The notes beneath the pieces were generated by a model, which saw only the letters and a program-made list of their open reading frames with translations, ran no database searches and was not told where the DNA came from. This document shows positions 34,364 through 43,904 of a stretch of 64,000 bases of DNA, one piece after another (position 1 is the stretch's first letter; the number at the start of each line of letters is the position of its first letter). Position numbers and translations under genes: made by a program. Origin of the DNA: Epilithonimonas arachidiradicis (lineage in GTDB: Bacteria > Bacteroidota > Bacteroidia > Flavobacteriales > Weeksellaceae). The stretch is taken from the NCBI RefSeq assembly GCF_003610695.1, contig NZ_RAQH01000003.1, positions 310,001 through 374,000 of the forward strand, in the 5' to 3' direction.

Positions 34364-34960
34364 TTATGGTTTAGTTGCGCCCGGAACGGTATAATAATTA
34401 TCAAAACTGGTATAGACTCTGGTCTTCTTTACTTCACCATTTTCGTAGATCTCAACTTTAGTAGTAGTTTCGGATTTTTTATCAATATATCGGACTTCAT
34501 CCAGTTGTTCTTTTCTGTTGTACAATTCCGTTTTGACATTTCTGCCATCCTCCATATAGTGAACGCTTCTCAATTTGCCATTGTCTCTATATCTGTAGGT
34601 TTTGGAATTGTAGAAATCGCCTTGTTTTGTGGTGTGACCTTCATAAGTATATTGAGCATCATAACGCCCTTCCATAAAAAGCTTTCCTTCATTATCATAA
34701 ATGTAATAATACACACCATCTTTTGGCCTTTTCAATTCGTAAATAGTAACTGGTTCAGGCGTTTGACCTGGATTGCCAATCATGATTTCTTTCTGATTAA
34801 AAACAATAGAATCATTTTGAGAAACCCAAAGTGTATCAATAATCTTTGAATTGGGTTTGTAATGAGCTTTTGAGATGATGATATTCTTATGTCCTGTTTC
34901 TTTGGTGTCACAGCTCATCAAAATTAACAATAGAAAGAATGGAAAAAGTTGTGTTTTCAT
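34364..34960 (-). CDS. Lipoprotein with MORN-2-like repeats
   Basis: The 198-residue protein has a lipoprotein signal with lipobox LMSC (residues 14-17). The mature part contains repeated YxxxGxLxxxxxY units: YIYDNEGKLFMEGRYD, YRYRDNGKLRSVHYMEDG, YNRKEQLDEVRYID and IYENGEVKKTRVY, the pattern of bacterial MORN-variant (YwqK-type) repeats. Such repeats are common in Bacteroidota lipoproteins of unknown role. It is 8 bp downstream of the next minus-strand gene and probably co-transcribed. Confidence 0.75.
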   Translation of the reverse strand: MKTQLFPFFLLLILMSCDTKETGHKNIIISKAHYKPNSKIIDTLWVSQNDSIVFNQKEIMIGNPGQTPEPVTIYELKRPKDGVYYYIYDNEGKLFMEGRYDAQYTYEGHTTKQGDFYNSKTYRYRDNGKLRSVHYMEDGRNVKTELYNRKEQLDEVRYIDKKSETTTKVEIYENGEVKKTRVYTSFDNYYTVPGATKP

Positions 34961-34968
34961 TTTTAATT

Positions 34969-35565
34969 TTAATCTTCAATCCTGACGCCATTTTTGTTAA
35001 TCAGATGAGTATTTTGTTTCAAAAACTCTGCTTCTGCAGGATGACTTTTGTGATAAGTTATTTTAGAGATCAAAGTTTTGTCCTGATACAGATAAATCGA
35101 GCATCTTCTGAAGCGTCCAAAATTTACACGTTTGATCTTGATAAAATTAATTGTATTAGGATGAATCAATTGTGTTTTGAAATTCATAAATACCAATAAT
35201 CCTTTCTGGGAAAACAGATACAAAGGAATAACTGTCATTAACCGTTGGATCAATCGGATATAATTCTGATAATGGATGACAAATTCATCATTAAGATCAG
35301 CAAGCTCATTAATAACACTTCTGAATCTCCTATGTATGATTATAATGGGTGGACCAAAACCTAATGCCAAAACCAACTGCAGATAAAAAACCGTCGGAAA
35401 GATATAGCTGATAAAGTTTTCCTGAATGTCCCTGCTGACGTAAACCTCATAAAATAAGTACACAAAACAACCAATGATGGCAAAATTGACCAAAACCAGA
35501 AATCCTATAGCTGTTAATCGTAGTTTTTTCAGATTTTTGATTTCTTTGCTTATAAATTCATTCAT
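34969..35565 (-). CDS. Two-helix membrane protein of unknown function
   Basis: The 198-residue protein has two membrane helices (about residues 16-40, LTAIGFLVLVNFAIIGCFVYLF, and 50-76, FISYIFPTVFYLQLVLALGF), then a soluble, basic C-terminal domain containing KIKRVNFGRFRRCSIYLYQ. I do not recognise a family. It lies 18 bp after the YqaE-like gene and 8 bp before the MORN-like lipoprotein gene, so the three form an envelope-related operon candidate. Confidence 0.6.
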   Translation of the reverse strand: MNEFISKEIKNLKKLRLTAIGFLVLVNFAIIGCFVYLFYEVYVSRDIQENFISYIFPTVFYLQLVLALGFGPPIIIIHRRFRSVINELADLNDEFVIHYQNYIRLIQRLMTVIPLYLFSQKGLLVFMNFKTQLIHPNTINFIKIKRVNFGRFRRCSIYLYQDKTLISKITYHKSHPAEAEFLKQNTHLINKNGVRIED

Positions 35566-35583
35566 CGTCGAAAAATAATTTTA

Positions 35584-35784
35584 TCATTTCTGATTTCCTT
35601 TGATAGCTCTAATCAATTCCTGATTGCGCTTCTCTGCTCTGGCATTATTCAAAGACAGTGCTGCCCAAATGGCTGCCGGAAGCCAACCTAAAATAGTAAT
35701 TTGTAAAATGAAACAAATAATGGCTGTAATGATTTTTCCTCTTACAAAAAATGAGACAAAGGGTAGAAGAATGGCTAATAACAT
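35584..35784 (-). CDS. YqaE/Pmp3 family membrane protein
   Basis: This 66-residue protein has the two-helix Pmp3 layout: LLAILLPFVSFFVRG, then IITAIICFILQITILGWLPAAIWAAL, ending with a basic helix (RAEKRNQELIRAIKG). ITILGWLPAAIWA is the family signature. Relatives are small stress-induced membrane proteins. The frame opens upstream only through a TTG, so ATG 35784 is the better start. Confidence 0.85.
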   Translation of the reverse strand: MLLAILLPFVSFFVRGKIITAIICFILQITILGWLPAAIWAALSLNNARAEKRNQELIRAIKGNQK

Positions 35785-35921
35785 CGGCAAAAATATTTTA
35801 TTCCAGTAAATATAACGAAATCCCAAACATTAGATAGACAACAATATTTTATTCTTAATGCTAATTATTTAGTTATTTAGATCAGGAAATGCCATAGAAG
35901 ATGGAGTCTGAGAATAGAGTG

Positions 35922-36419
35922 TTAGAATTTTGTGATTTTTCTAAATTGGTTTAAAACAGAATCGTCAGAATCAGAAAAATTGATGAAGTATTTGGTCTGC
36001 CAATCCTTAGTTTTCTCCGCTTGTTTGTTGTTTGGAAAATGCCAATCCGCATAAACTCTGAAGCCTCTTTTACCTTCTTTTTGTTCGGTGGAGATTAGAT
36101 TCTCTTTTTCTAAAACAGCTTTTGTAAAAATAAAGAAACCAGAATTCTTGTTTTCTTCAATTGAAATTATATAAAAATCAAAATCGTCATTGATATCAAA
36201 TGGAATGGTTTTTCCATCCAAATCTCGTTTCCAAAAAGTCACGAATTGACCAATCTTCTTCGGTGTTAATTTTGACTTTCGGAATTTGAACTGGCTTTGA
36301 TTAATTTTAAAATTAAAACCAAAATAATCTTCACATTCCAAATCTTGAGTGATTTCTGAAAGTTGAAGACTTAATCTTTTTGAAATTAAATCATTTAATT
36401 GTTGTAGTTCAATGTTCAT
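35922..36419 (-). CDS. MepB family protein
   Basis: The 165-residue soluble protein matches MepB: LECEDYFGFNFKINQSQFKFRKSKLTPKKIGQFVTFWKRD, a central DFYIISIEENKNSGFFIFTK and the C-terminal GKRGFRVYADWHFPNNKQAEKTKDWQ. The family is named from a gene near a multidrug efflux locus in Staphylococcus but has no known activity. Its ATG follows the GNAT gene's stop by 8 bp, so they share a transcript. Confidence 0.87.
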   Translation of the reverse strand: MNIELQQLNDLISKRLSLQLSEITQDLECEDYFGFNFKINQSQFKFRKSKLTPKKIGQFVTFWKRDLDGKTIPFDINDDFDFYIISIEENKNSGFFIFTKAVLEKENLISTEQKEGKRGFRVYADWHFPNNKQAEKTKDWQTKYFINFSDSDDSVLNQFRKITKF

Positions 36420-36427
36420 TGATCTAT

Positions 36428-37498
36428 TTAGGTAAAAGAAAAATCGCCGTCACCATCGGTAAAGTTGAATTTGAAATCTTTGCCCAATTTCTCTTTGAAT
36501 TCTTTATGAATCAGATAACCACGCACTAATGGACGTTTGTAGATGGATTTTGGACTTTTACTTTTTTGGATAATTATATTAAGTTTTTCATCATAAATTG
36601 TCATCATTTTGACTTTATATCTTTTGATGATTTTTGGAAGAATTCCTGCTACAAATTCTACATTTCCAAAATAATAAAGAACCTTCAGATGTCCGTCCCT
36701 CACCGAACAAAACATTGCCGCAACAATCTCCTGGTTCTGATACACCGAGACCCAAAACATCTCATAATCTTTGGAATAGGAAGAAAAAAGATAGTTGGGT
36801 TGTTCTTTTTCCTGAGAAAGCCAAGGATAATCCAACATCCATTGGAAATCTTCTGCATTTCTCGCAATCGGATTTTTCTTTTGATTGATGAGAAATTGAT
36901 TTAAGTTTTTATCAATCGTTTTTGTGATTTTATAAAGATTGTTTTTCCCAGCGCTGAGATAAGGAATGAAAATATTAATCAGGTTATCAAATCTTTTTAA
37001 CCAGATCTTATTCTTATCAAAAAAGGATTTCTTCGAAGGTAAAAGTTCAGCCAGATTGGATTTATAATAATATCGGACTGCATTTTTAGAAGTCAAATCT
37101 TCAAACAATCTTATTTTACGGTAGAGCCTTTCAGCACTTGGCGTAAACTCGGTAATCATTAGATTTTTATGATAAGCTTCTTCAGCAGAATAAAGCAACT
37201 TCTGAGCAATCTGCTTGCCTCTGTGCTTTTCGCTGACGAATAATGTGGAAAGCCAACCAAAATGGATTTTTCCACCATTTTTATCATTAACATCATCAGG
37301 AAGAATGCCTAGATAACCTGCCAATTGATCATCATCATAAGCTAAAAACAGTAAGATGTCTATATCATTAGCGCGTGGATTGTGGATATGAGAAATTTCT
37401 CTAAGTTCGGAAATGGGAGCAAATTCAAAATTTTTGAATTGTGCAGTTTGAGTAAATCCTTTTAATTGAGCTTTATTTAATCCAACAATATTTATCAC
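36428..37498 (-). CDS. GNAT family N-acetyltransferase, long form
   Basis: The 356-residue protein has an N-terminal GNAT domain (residues 10-150). The acetyl-CoA loop is in KHRGKQIAQKLL, preceded by FGWLSTLFVSE. The C-terminal 200 residues are a second region of unknown type, possibly a degenerate second GNAT unit. The start is a GTG at 37498: an in-frame TGA lies two codons upstream and no ATG fits. It follows the polysaccharide deacetylase gene by 51 bp, hinting at acetylation or deacetylation of a surface glycan; that link is inference. Confidence 0.75.
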   Translation of the reverse strand: MINIVGLNKAQLKGFTQTAQFKNFEFAPISELREISHIHNPRANDIDILLFLAYDDDQLAGYLGILPDDVNDKNGGKIHFGWLSTLFVSEKHRGKQIAQKLLYSAEEAYHKNLMITEFTPSAERLYRKIRLFEDLTSKNAVRYYYKSNLAELLPSKKSFFDKNKIWLKRFDNLINIFIPYLSAGKNNLYKITKTIDKNLNQFLINQKKNPIARNAEDFQWMLDYPWLSQEKEQPNYLFSSYSKDYEMFWVSVYQNQEIVAAMFCSVRDGHLKVLYYFGNVEFVAGILPKIIKRYKVKMMTIYDEKLNIIIQKSKSPKSIYKRPLVRGYLIHKEFKEKLGKDFKFNFTDGDGDFSFT

Positions 37499-37549
37499 CG
37501 ATCATTAATTTTAAACAAATATAGCAAACACTTTATTCAAAGCATAATT

Positions 37550-38557
37550 TCAGCTTCTTTTAATCGTGTTTTTGCCAAGCATTTTCAACACCTGATAATA
37601 GATAATTTCGTTTTTAAGAATTTCTTCGGCCGAATAATTTTTAGTTTCGATAGGAATTCTCTGTATATTTTTAGAATAAGAATCCAGTTTCAAACCTGCA
37701 GCCCCGAAAGTGAATTTTAAATCAGAATTTTGTTTAAAAATCAAATCAAAAAATTGCTCTGTCAACAAATGATCTGTAAAAGGAAAAGCAAAAGAATCAT
37801 TCAGAAATTGATTATCCATCATATAATCTAAGGATTTCTGTGTATTATCGATTTGTTGTTCTAGAGAAAGTTGATTATAAAGCGGGTGATCCCAACCGTG
37901 AGAGGCAATTCCAAAACCATCTTTTTTTAGTTTGATTAATTGCTCAGTAGTTAGGTAAACTGGATTTGTTTTGAGATAATCATTGAAATCGATGTTAAGA
38001 AAATCTGCAATCTCATTCAATTGATTTCTATTCTCATAATTTATTTTTAAGATTGAAGAAATATTAGTTTCTAAATTATCTCCTAATCCTGAAAAATTAC
38101 TAATCTTATTCTTATAATTATTATTCTCATTGATTTCTGAAACAAGCAAACTGGCTTTGTTCCGCCACATCAATTCTTTGTTATCAATGAATTTTGGATT
38201 AATGAAATTGATGGCAAAAATCCCTTTTCTGAGAAGAATGGGAGAGATAATGTTGTAAAACTCGCTGTAACCATCGTCAAAAGTCAATAGAAGTTTTGGC
38301 TTGGAAGTTTTCTTTTGATTGAGATAATCTTCCCAATTAACGAATTCAAAATGTTTTGACAGAAAGTCTAGATCTTTTTCAAACTGTCTGACAGAGCGGT
38401 AAGGAAAAAGATGTTTGACATGTTTTACATCTTCATCAGAAACCAAATGATAAACCAAAATCAAATTATCAAAAGGTAATGAACCAAAAAATTTTTCAAA
38501 GGAAAAATTCTTTGTAATTGGATTGGCGATTCGGAAAAATTTGGTTTTAAAGCTCAT
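37550..38557 (-). CDS. Polysaccharide deacetylase family protein
   Basis: The 335-residue protein has the NodB-homology opening LLLTFDDGYSEFYNIISPIL (metal-binding DD) near residue 90, GIFAINFIN, a second metal motif in GIASHGWDHPLYN (SHxxxH near residue 217) and SFAFPFTDH. It lacks a signal peptide. Family members remove acetyl groups from chitin, peptidoglycan or exopolysaccharide. The first ATG is 4 bp beyond the T-run of the preceding gene's terminator, so it must have a very compact promoter or read-through. Confidence 0.87.
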   Translation of the reverse strand: MSFKTKFFRIANPITKNFSFEKFFGSLPFDNLILVYHLVSDEDVKHVKHLFPYRSVRQFEKDLDFLSKHFEFVNWEDYLNQKKTSKPKLLLTFDDGYSEFYNIISPILLRKGIFAINFINPKFIDNKELMWRNKASLLVSEINENNNYKNKISNFSGLGDNLETNISSILKINYENRNQLNEIADFLNIDFNDYLKTNPVYLTTEQLIKLKKDGFGIASHGWDHPLYNQLSLEQQIDNTQKSLDYMMDNQFLNDSFAFPFTDHLLTEQFFDLIFKQNSDLKFTFGAAGLKLDSYSKNIQRIPIETKNYSAEEILKNEIIYYQVLKMLGKNTIKRS

Positions 38558-38560
38558 TAG

Positions 38561-38597
38561 AAAAAAACTTTGCCAAAGATAATCATCTTTGGCAAAG
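38561..38597 (-). terminator. Terminator of the S46 peptidase gene
   Basis: CTTTGCCAAAGAT (38568-38580) pairs exactly with ATCTTTGGCAAAG (38585-38597) around AATC. Read on the minus strand it ends in seven T residues, immediately before the deacetylase start. Confidence 0.93.
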
Positions 38598-38621
38598 CTA
38601 TATTTTAATTTAAAGATTTAA

Positions 38622-40757
38622 TTATTTTACGATTTTCATTTCATTCAGCAACCATTTTGCATCCGCATATTTGTCAATCACGAAAAGAATATATTTGGTG
38701 TCCACCATAATGTTTCTGCACAATTTAGGATCATAATTGATGTCGCTCATTGTACCTTCCCATTGTCTGTCGAAGTTAAGACCAATTAGGTTTCCGTAAG
38801 CATCCAAAGCAGGACTTCCAGAGTTTCCACCAGTTGTATGATTGGTTGCAGTGAAGTTTACAGGAACGTCACCAGATTTATCTTTATAGATTCCGTAATC
38901 CTTGGTGTTGTAAAGATTGATCAGTTTTTTAGGCAAATCAAATTCATAATCTCCAGGGATATATTTTTCCATCACCCCAGAAAGATGCGTTTGATAACCA
39001 TAAGTAACGGCATCTCTTGGGTTAGAGCCTTTCACTTTTCCGTAGGTCACACGAAGCGTAGAATTGGCATCTGGAAAGAATTTTCTGTCTTTATCCGTTT
39101 CCATTTGCTGAGCCATAAACTGCTTTTGCAACACATCGATTTCAGTTTGATAGGACGTCACTTTTTCGTGCGTTGTTTTTACATAAGTTCCTTTGATAGC
39201 TGCATAAAGCTGAACAATTGGATCATTTTTAAGCGCTTGAACCAAAGCATTCTGATCTGCAAAAACTTTATTAATATCAGAATAAACGGTTGCGCCATTC
39301 ACTTTTCCGCTTCCCATCACGACAGAGTTTTTCGCCCAATTTTCTATGGTTGCAATGTTTTGATTAACATCTTTGTATTTTTCAAAACCAGCTGGTAAAA
39401 ACTGCTGAGGTGTTTTGTTGGCATAAAGTGCAATCACTTTTGCAGTTACTTTTGCATCAAGACCGCTCTCGTAATCTTTATAAATTTCAGACAATCTGGA
39501 TTTTAGATTATCCAAAGATTTCTGAGAAGACGTTCCGTTCTCAACAGCTTCTACATAACTCCCAAACAAACTTCCAAGAGCCAAAGTTTCCGCATTTCTT
39601 GGCAATTCACTGTAGTAAGCTCTGTTCAATGCGTAAGGCGCTTGCTCATTATAAAGTTTGTTAAGTCCGTCGATTGTTGTTTTGATAGCCGGATTTTTCG
39701 AAATCAAAGATTGCTCGTATTGCTGTTTCTTTCCAACAGCATTAGACTTTTTAAGACCTTCGATCTCACCTTGCCATTTTTTCCAGGCGTTGGAGATTCT
39801 TGCATACTTAGATGCGTATTTTATTCTTGTAGCGTTGTCCACTCTCATTTTTTCATCAAGCGTTTTAAGAGTGACATCACGCACAGAAATCATCGCCGGA
39901 TCAATTTCCGTCATAATTTTTTCAACTGCTACAGCAGGAAGATATTCCGTTGTTCTTCCTGGGAATCCGAAAACAAAAGTGAAATCATCCTCTTTCTTAT
40001 CCTTGATAGAAATTGGTAAGAAATGTTTCGGTGTATAGGGAATATTATCTTTGGAATATTCTGCAGGTTTATTGTTCTTATCAGCGTAGATTCTAAACAT
40101 AGAAAAATCTCCCGTATGTCTTGGCCAAACCCAGTTATCTGTATCAGAACCGTATTTTCCAATCGCTGAAGGCGGTGCGCCAACCAAACGGATATCTTTG
40201 TAAGTTTCTATGACATAAGCATAATATTTATTACCATAGTACATAGACCTTACGGATATTTTCTGATAGCTCTCTGGTTTTTGAGAAGCAATATAAGCGT
40301 CTGTATTTTGTTTGATTTTCGCATCAAGATCTTTTCCAGTTAGACCGTTAGTTCCTGCAAGAATGTCTTTTGTCACTTCTTTGATATCAGTAATGAAATC
40401 TACAGTCACTCCAGGATTTGGTAATTCTCCATTCATATCTTTTGCCCAGAATCCGTTGGTCAAAAGGTCATTTTCTACTGTTGAGTGGGACTGGATATTA
40501 TCATAACCACAATGATGATTGGTCAATAACAATCCTTTTCCCGAAATGATTTCCGCAGTACAACCACCATCAAACTGAACAACAGCATCTTTGATGCTCG
40601 CTTTTTCCGGATTAAAGATATCTTTAGCAGAAATCTTCATTCCAAGTTCTTTCATTTCTTTTTCATTAACTTCTGTCGGAATCCACATCCCTCCGTATTG
40701 CTGTGCAAATGTCATTACTGCTGACAAAGCAAAAGCTGATAAGAGAATTTTTTTCAT
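38622..40757 (-). CDS. S46 family dipeptidyl-peptidase, DPP11-type
   Basis: The 711-residue protein has a signal peptide (SAVMTFAQ) and the S46 layout: His in TNHHCGYD (residues 81-82), Asp in GSDTDNWVWPRHTGDFSMFRIYAD and Ser646 in TGGNSGSPALDAYG. Eighteen residues after that serine is Arg664 in LNFDRQWEG, equivalent to Arg673 that gives Porphyromonas gingivalis DPP11 its preference for Asp or Glu at P1 (DPP7 has Gly). I therefore predict an acidic-specific dipeptidyl-peptidase in the periplasm. The gene has its own terminator. Confidence 0.92.
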   Translation of the reverse strand: MKKILLSAFALSAVMTFAQQYGGMWIPTEVNEKEMKELGMKISAKDIFNPEKASIKDAVVQFDGGCTAEIISGKGLLLTNHHCGYDNIQSHSTVENDLLTNGFWAKDMNGELPNPGVTVDFITDIKEVTKDILAGTNGLTGKDLDAKIKQNTDAYIASQKPESYQKISVRSMYYGNKYYAYVIETYKDIRLVGAPPSAIGKYGSDTDNWVWPRHTGDFSMFRIYADKNNKPAEYSKDNIPYTPKHFLPISIKDKKEDDFTFVFGFPGRTTEYLPAVAVEKIMTEIDPAMISVRDVTLKTLDEKMRVDNATRIKYASKYARISNAWKKWQGEIEGLKKSNAVGKKQQYEQSLISKNPAIKTTIDGLNKLYNEQAPYALNRAYYSELPRNAETLALGSLFGSYVEAVENGTSSQKSLDNLKSRLSEIYKDYESGLDAKVTAKVIALYANKTPQQFLPAGFEKYKDVNQNIATIENWAKNSVVMGSGKVNGATVYSDINKVFADQNALVQALKNDPIVQLYAAIKGTYVKTTHEKVTSYQTEIDVLQKQFMAQQMETDKDRKFFPDANSTLRVTYGKVKGSNPRDAVTYGYQTHLSGVMEKYIPGDYEFDLPKKLINLYNTKDYGIYKDKSGDVPVNFTATNHTTGGNSGSPALDAYGNLIGLNFDRQWEGTMSDINYDPKLCRNIMVDTKYILFVIDKYADAKWLLNEMKIVK

Positions 40758-40805
40758 TTCAAACTTTAATTTATAATAGTCCCAAATTTAGACAGATTTT
40801 TTTAA

Positions 40806-43256
40806 TCAGTCTCTTTTTAATAATAACCATTGGCTTCTTTTAATAATAGTATTTGTTTTAGGATCATTAACTTGATAAATGACCCAATAAGTATTACTAG
40901 GATAATTAATTCCTGAGGTGCTTTTTCCATCCCATTTGTATGGCATCCCAGTTTTGAATTGGTAGATCTCTTTACCTGTACGATCATAGATTTTTAATTG
41001 AAAATCTAAAAAATCAGAAAGCTTAGAAAAATCAAAATAATCATTTATACCATCGTTATTTGGCGTAAATACATTGGGTAAAAGAAGCGCATCATCATCA
41101 ATTATCTTTGGTTTATTCAATTGTATTTTCTTAATTGATGAACAACCAAAAGAGTTTTTAATTAAAACATAGACTTCATCTTCTATGGTTTCGTAATTAT
41201 TTTTATCAATTGATGAAATTGGTATATCGTCATCTAGATCATCATGATTTTTATAAAAAGTAAAAGTTTCATTGTTGTAATTAACAATGGCATTTTCAAG
41301 ATCATAAATATTAAATTGATCTTCAGTTCTTATCGGATCAATATTACTAAGTAAATCAGCAATAGGATTATTAAAAATTGTATAATCTATTTTTTGAATT
41401 TCTGTAATTCCACTGCCACTCAATTTTATAACAATTCTGTCAGGTCCATTATAATCTGGGTTGCCTTTAATTATTAAATTATCAACTGAAGGTTCCGCTT
41501 CCCCGTTATTAGGCTGAGTCATTATTTCAATTTTAGAAATTATTACAGACTGATTAGGTGCGGAAAATTTGGGTTCAAAGATAATTTGGCCGCAATCTGT
41601 ACCCAATGCAATATCAGTTATCGCATAATTACAATTTTTAACTTCAACAGGTTCAACTTTATAAGTAAAGCCACTATATGAAACATTGCAGCTGTAGTTG
41701 CCTTCTACAGTGGGTGAAAATGTCGATAAATTAGCACCTGGAATATCTACGTCATTTAATTGCCACTGGAAGCTTTCAAAATCACTATTGCTTAATTTAA
41801 GTGTAATACCTTCCTGAATGCAATTGCCATTAACTTGTACAACCGGATCATTAGAATATCCTGTATAATATCCTGCAAATGAACCAGATCGTTTTTGAGT
41901 TTCAAATCCCCCAATAATTCCCATAATTATGGAGTTGTCAGAGGTAATATTGGCATTACCTTTTAGATTTTTAATTGTAAAATATTTCCAATCATTGTTA
42001 CCTTGGATATCAGAAAAAGTAGTATAACTCTGATTATTAATTGTCAGTTCTGTAGGTTTATAGGCTAAGATGTGAGTAAGATTTTCCAATGAAAAATCAT
42101 CGATTTTCTCAATGTCATTGATTATTCCAATTGTATTTGGTAATTGTTGATCCAAAGGCGGAACGAATGCCATAGATGGTGTTAAATAGGGATAAAGAGT
42201 TAATTTATCATTATTATTGTTTCCTCCAGCAAATTGATAAAAGTATATTGGTTTTTCCGACTTTACAAAAATTCCTTCATCTTTAAAATCTATAGCTTTT
42301 AGAATTTTAAAATCGCCTTCATTTAATGTATAGGTTGGTGTCGATGATCCATTTAGATATATTTTATTATTATTTTCGGTAGAAACTATAAGTCCTCCTT
42401 CAATTTCCCAATCTAATGAAACAAAACCTTTTCTTATATAATATTCTTTACCTATTTTTTTAACGGGCACTGATTGATCCATTAAGATTTTTCCACCTTT
42501 TTCAAAAAAGTAATTACCTTTAAAATTACCATTTGTAATCGCAATAGGTTTATCAGATTCTATTTTTGCACCAATAAAACTATCCCAATATAAAAAATCT
42601 AAGACTGGATCATTATCGGAATTATCTGCTTTTGTAGAGACAAAACAATAAGACTCTCCTTTATTAAGAGTGATTTCAATACCATCAGGGTGTTTTTTGC
42701 CATCAGCAAAAGTAATTTTAGGACTATAGCCTGATATTTTTATTTTAGTATTGTCCTTAGTAGCTATAATATTGGACTGAAAGTTAACTTCTTTATTTCG
42801 TGGGAAATCCTGATAAGGTGCATTGACTGAATAAAATAAATTACCTATTGCTGTTTTGCCTTTTGAAGTAATCAATTCAGTGTTTTGACCATTGTCAAAA
42901 TTAAGCCTTATACTAGCATACAAGCTACTGGCCCCTGAAACATGGAATCCCTTCTTAATAGGTCTCATTCCTTCATATTTGCTCGCAAGATAAATACTTA
43001 AAGGTATGTCATAAACTAAAGGAGTAGAATTTGTTATAAATCCAGACTTTCTTACTACATTATTACTGTCAAAGATTTTGTACTCAACAGGTGTAGTGCT
43101 GGGTGTCGATAAATTAAGAGTAACACTGGTTATAATATGACTATTTTGTATAAATATTGGTGAAAACCAATGCTCCAAATCTAATTGTGCATTTAAACTA
43201 ATCGACTTAAAGATTAAAATTAAAACTAAGAATTTTAAAAAACTAAACTTGGACAT
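40806..43256 (-). CDS. T9SS type B sorting-domain protein with IgGFc-binding-like region
   Basis: This 816-residue secreted protein has a signal peptide (LILIFKSISLNAQ). The region about residues 30-460 resembles IgGFc-binding N-terminal propeller modules (YYIRKGFVSLDWEIEGGLIVS, YLTPSMAFVPPLDQQLP). An Ig-like stretch follows, and the C-terminal 90 residues form the gliding-motility-associated type B sorting domain: LPNVFTPNNDGINDYF, YDRTGKEIYQF, NTYWVIYQV, ending LLLKRD. It should be exported by the T9SS. ATG 43256 is preferred to an earlier TTG. The ligand is unknown. Confidence 0.88.
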   Translation of the reverse strand: MSKFSFLKFLVLILIFKSISLNAQLDLEHWFSPIFIQNSHIITSVTLNLSTPSTTPVEYKIFDSNNVVRKSGFITNSTPLVYDIPLSIYLASKYEGMRPIKKGFHVSGASSLYASIRLNFDNGQNTELITSKGKTAIGNLFYSVNAPYQDFPRNKEVNFQSNIIATKDNTKIKISGYSPKITFADGKKHPDGIEITLNKGESYCFVSTKADNSDNDPVLDFLYWDSFIGAKIESDKPIAITNGNFKGNYFFEKGGKILMDQSVPVKKIGKEYYIRKGFVSLDWEIEGGLIVSTENNNKIYLNGSSTPTYTLNEGDFKILKAIDFKDEGIFVKSEKPIYFYQFAGGNNNNDKLTLYPYLTPSMAFVPPLDQQLPNTIGIINDIEKIDDFSLENLTHILAYKPTELTINNQSYTTFSDIQGNNDWKYFTIKNLKGNANITSDNSIIMGIIGGFETQKRSGSFAGYYTGYSNDPVVQVNGNCIQEGITLKLSNSDFESFQWQLNDVDIPGANLSTFSPTVEGNYSCNVSYSGFTYKVEPVEVKNCNYAITDIALGTDCGQIIFEPKFSAPNQSVIISKIEIMTQPNNGEAEPSVDNLIIKGNPDYNGPDRIVIKLSGSGITEIQKIDYTIFNNPIADLLSNIDPIRTEDQFNIYDLENAIVNYNNETFTFYKNHDDLDDDIPISSIDKNNYETIEDEVYVLIKNSFGCSSIKKIQLNKPKIIDDDALLLPNVFTPNNDGINDYFDFSKLSDFLDFQLKIYDRTGKEIYQFKTGMPYKWDGKSTSGINYPSNTYWVIYQVNDPKTNTIIKRSQWLLLKRD

Positions 43257-43326
43257 TTTATGCTTCGTCAATTCCCAAATTTAATAAATGTTATTGATAA
43301 TCTATTATAATCCGAATATTAAAGCT

Positions 43327-43731
43327 TTATAAATCATTTTTTTTAACATACAGTCGATCCTCAACATATTCGATTTTTGTTTTGCCGTGAGGTTTTGGGT
43401 TGCCATCTTCGCCCAGCGCCACAAAAACCAATTTATCGATTGTAATGATTTTCTGATGTGTCATTTTATTTCGAACTTCACATCTTAGTGTCAAAGATGT
43501 CTTTCCAAATTCTACTGCTTCAATTCCGATTTCGATAATGTCACCTTGTTTGGCTGAACTTACAAAGTTAATTTCGGATATATATTTAGTTACTGTTCTC
43601 GAATTTTCTAGTTGGATGATTGCATAAAGTGCCGCTTCTTCATCAATCCATTGCAAAAGTCTTCCTCCAAAAAGTGAATGATTGGGATTAAGGTCTTCTG
43701 GCTTTATCCATTTTCTGGTATGATAATTCAT
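43327..43731 (-). CDS. Acyl-CoA thioesterase, hotdog fold
   Basis: The 134-residue protein begins KWIKPEDLNPNHSLFGGRLLQWIDEEAALYA, the conserved N-terminal segment of cytosolic YciA/acyl-CoA hydrolase hotdog enzymes (Asn and Asp active-site region), and continues FVSSAKQGDIIEIGIEAVEFGKTSLTLRCEV. It hydrolyses acyl-CoA thioesters; chain preference cannot be read. It is monocistronic, divergent from aguB. Confidence 0.9.
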   Translation of the reverse strand: MNYHTRKWIKPEDLNPNHSLFGGRLLQWIDEEAALYAIIQLENSRTVTKYISEINFVSSAKQGDIIEIGIEAVEFGKTSLTLRCEVRNKMTHQKIITIDKLVFVALGEDGNPKPHGKTKIEYVEDRLYVKKNDL

Positions 43732-43860
43732 AATAATTCTGTCACATTTTAATTTGATGCAAAGGTAAAATTTATTCGAGAATTTAATATCGCAGAATCA
43801 TAGAAACTATGGATGACAACATTAATTTTTGGAAATATCTGCAAATTATTTTGGTTGAAT

Positions 43861-43890
43861 TTTTGATTCCCTAGAATCTTAGTATTTTTG
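43861..43890 (+). promoter_or_regulatory. Promoter of the aguB-aguA operon
   Basis: TTTTG (43861-43865), a 17-base spacer and TATTTTTG (43883-43890) resemble the -33/-7 consensus. The -7 box ends 14 bases before the aguB ATG. Confidence 0.6.
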
Positions 43891-43904
43891 TAAAAATTTT
43901 TAGA

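Noticed and set aside
34328-34849. A 173-codon plus-strand frame opposite the MORN-type lipoprotein gene
   Set aside because: The minus-strand gene has a lipobox and repeats; the plus-strand translation is hydrophobic noise.
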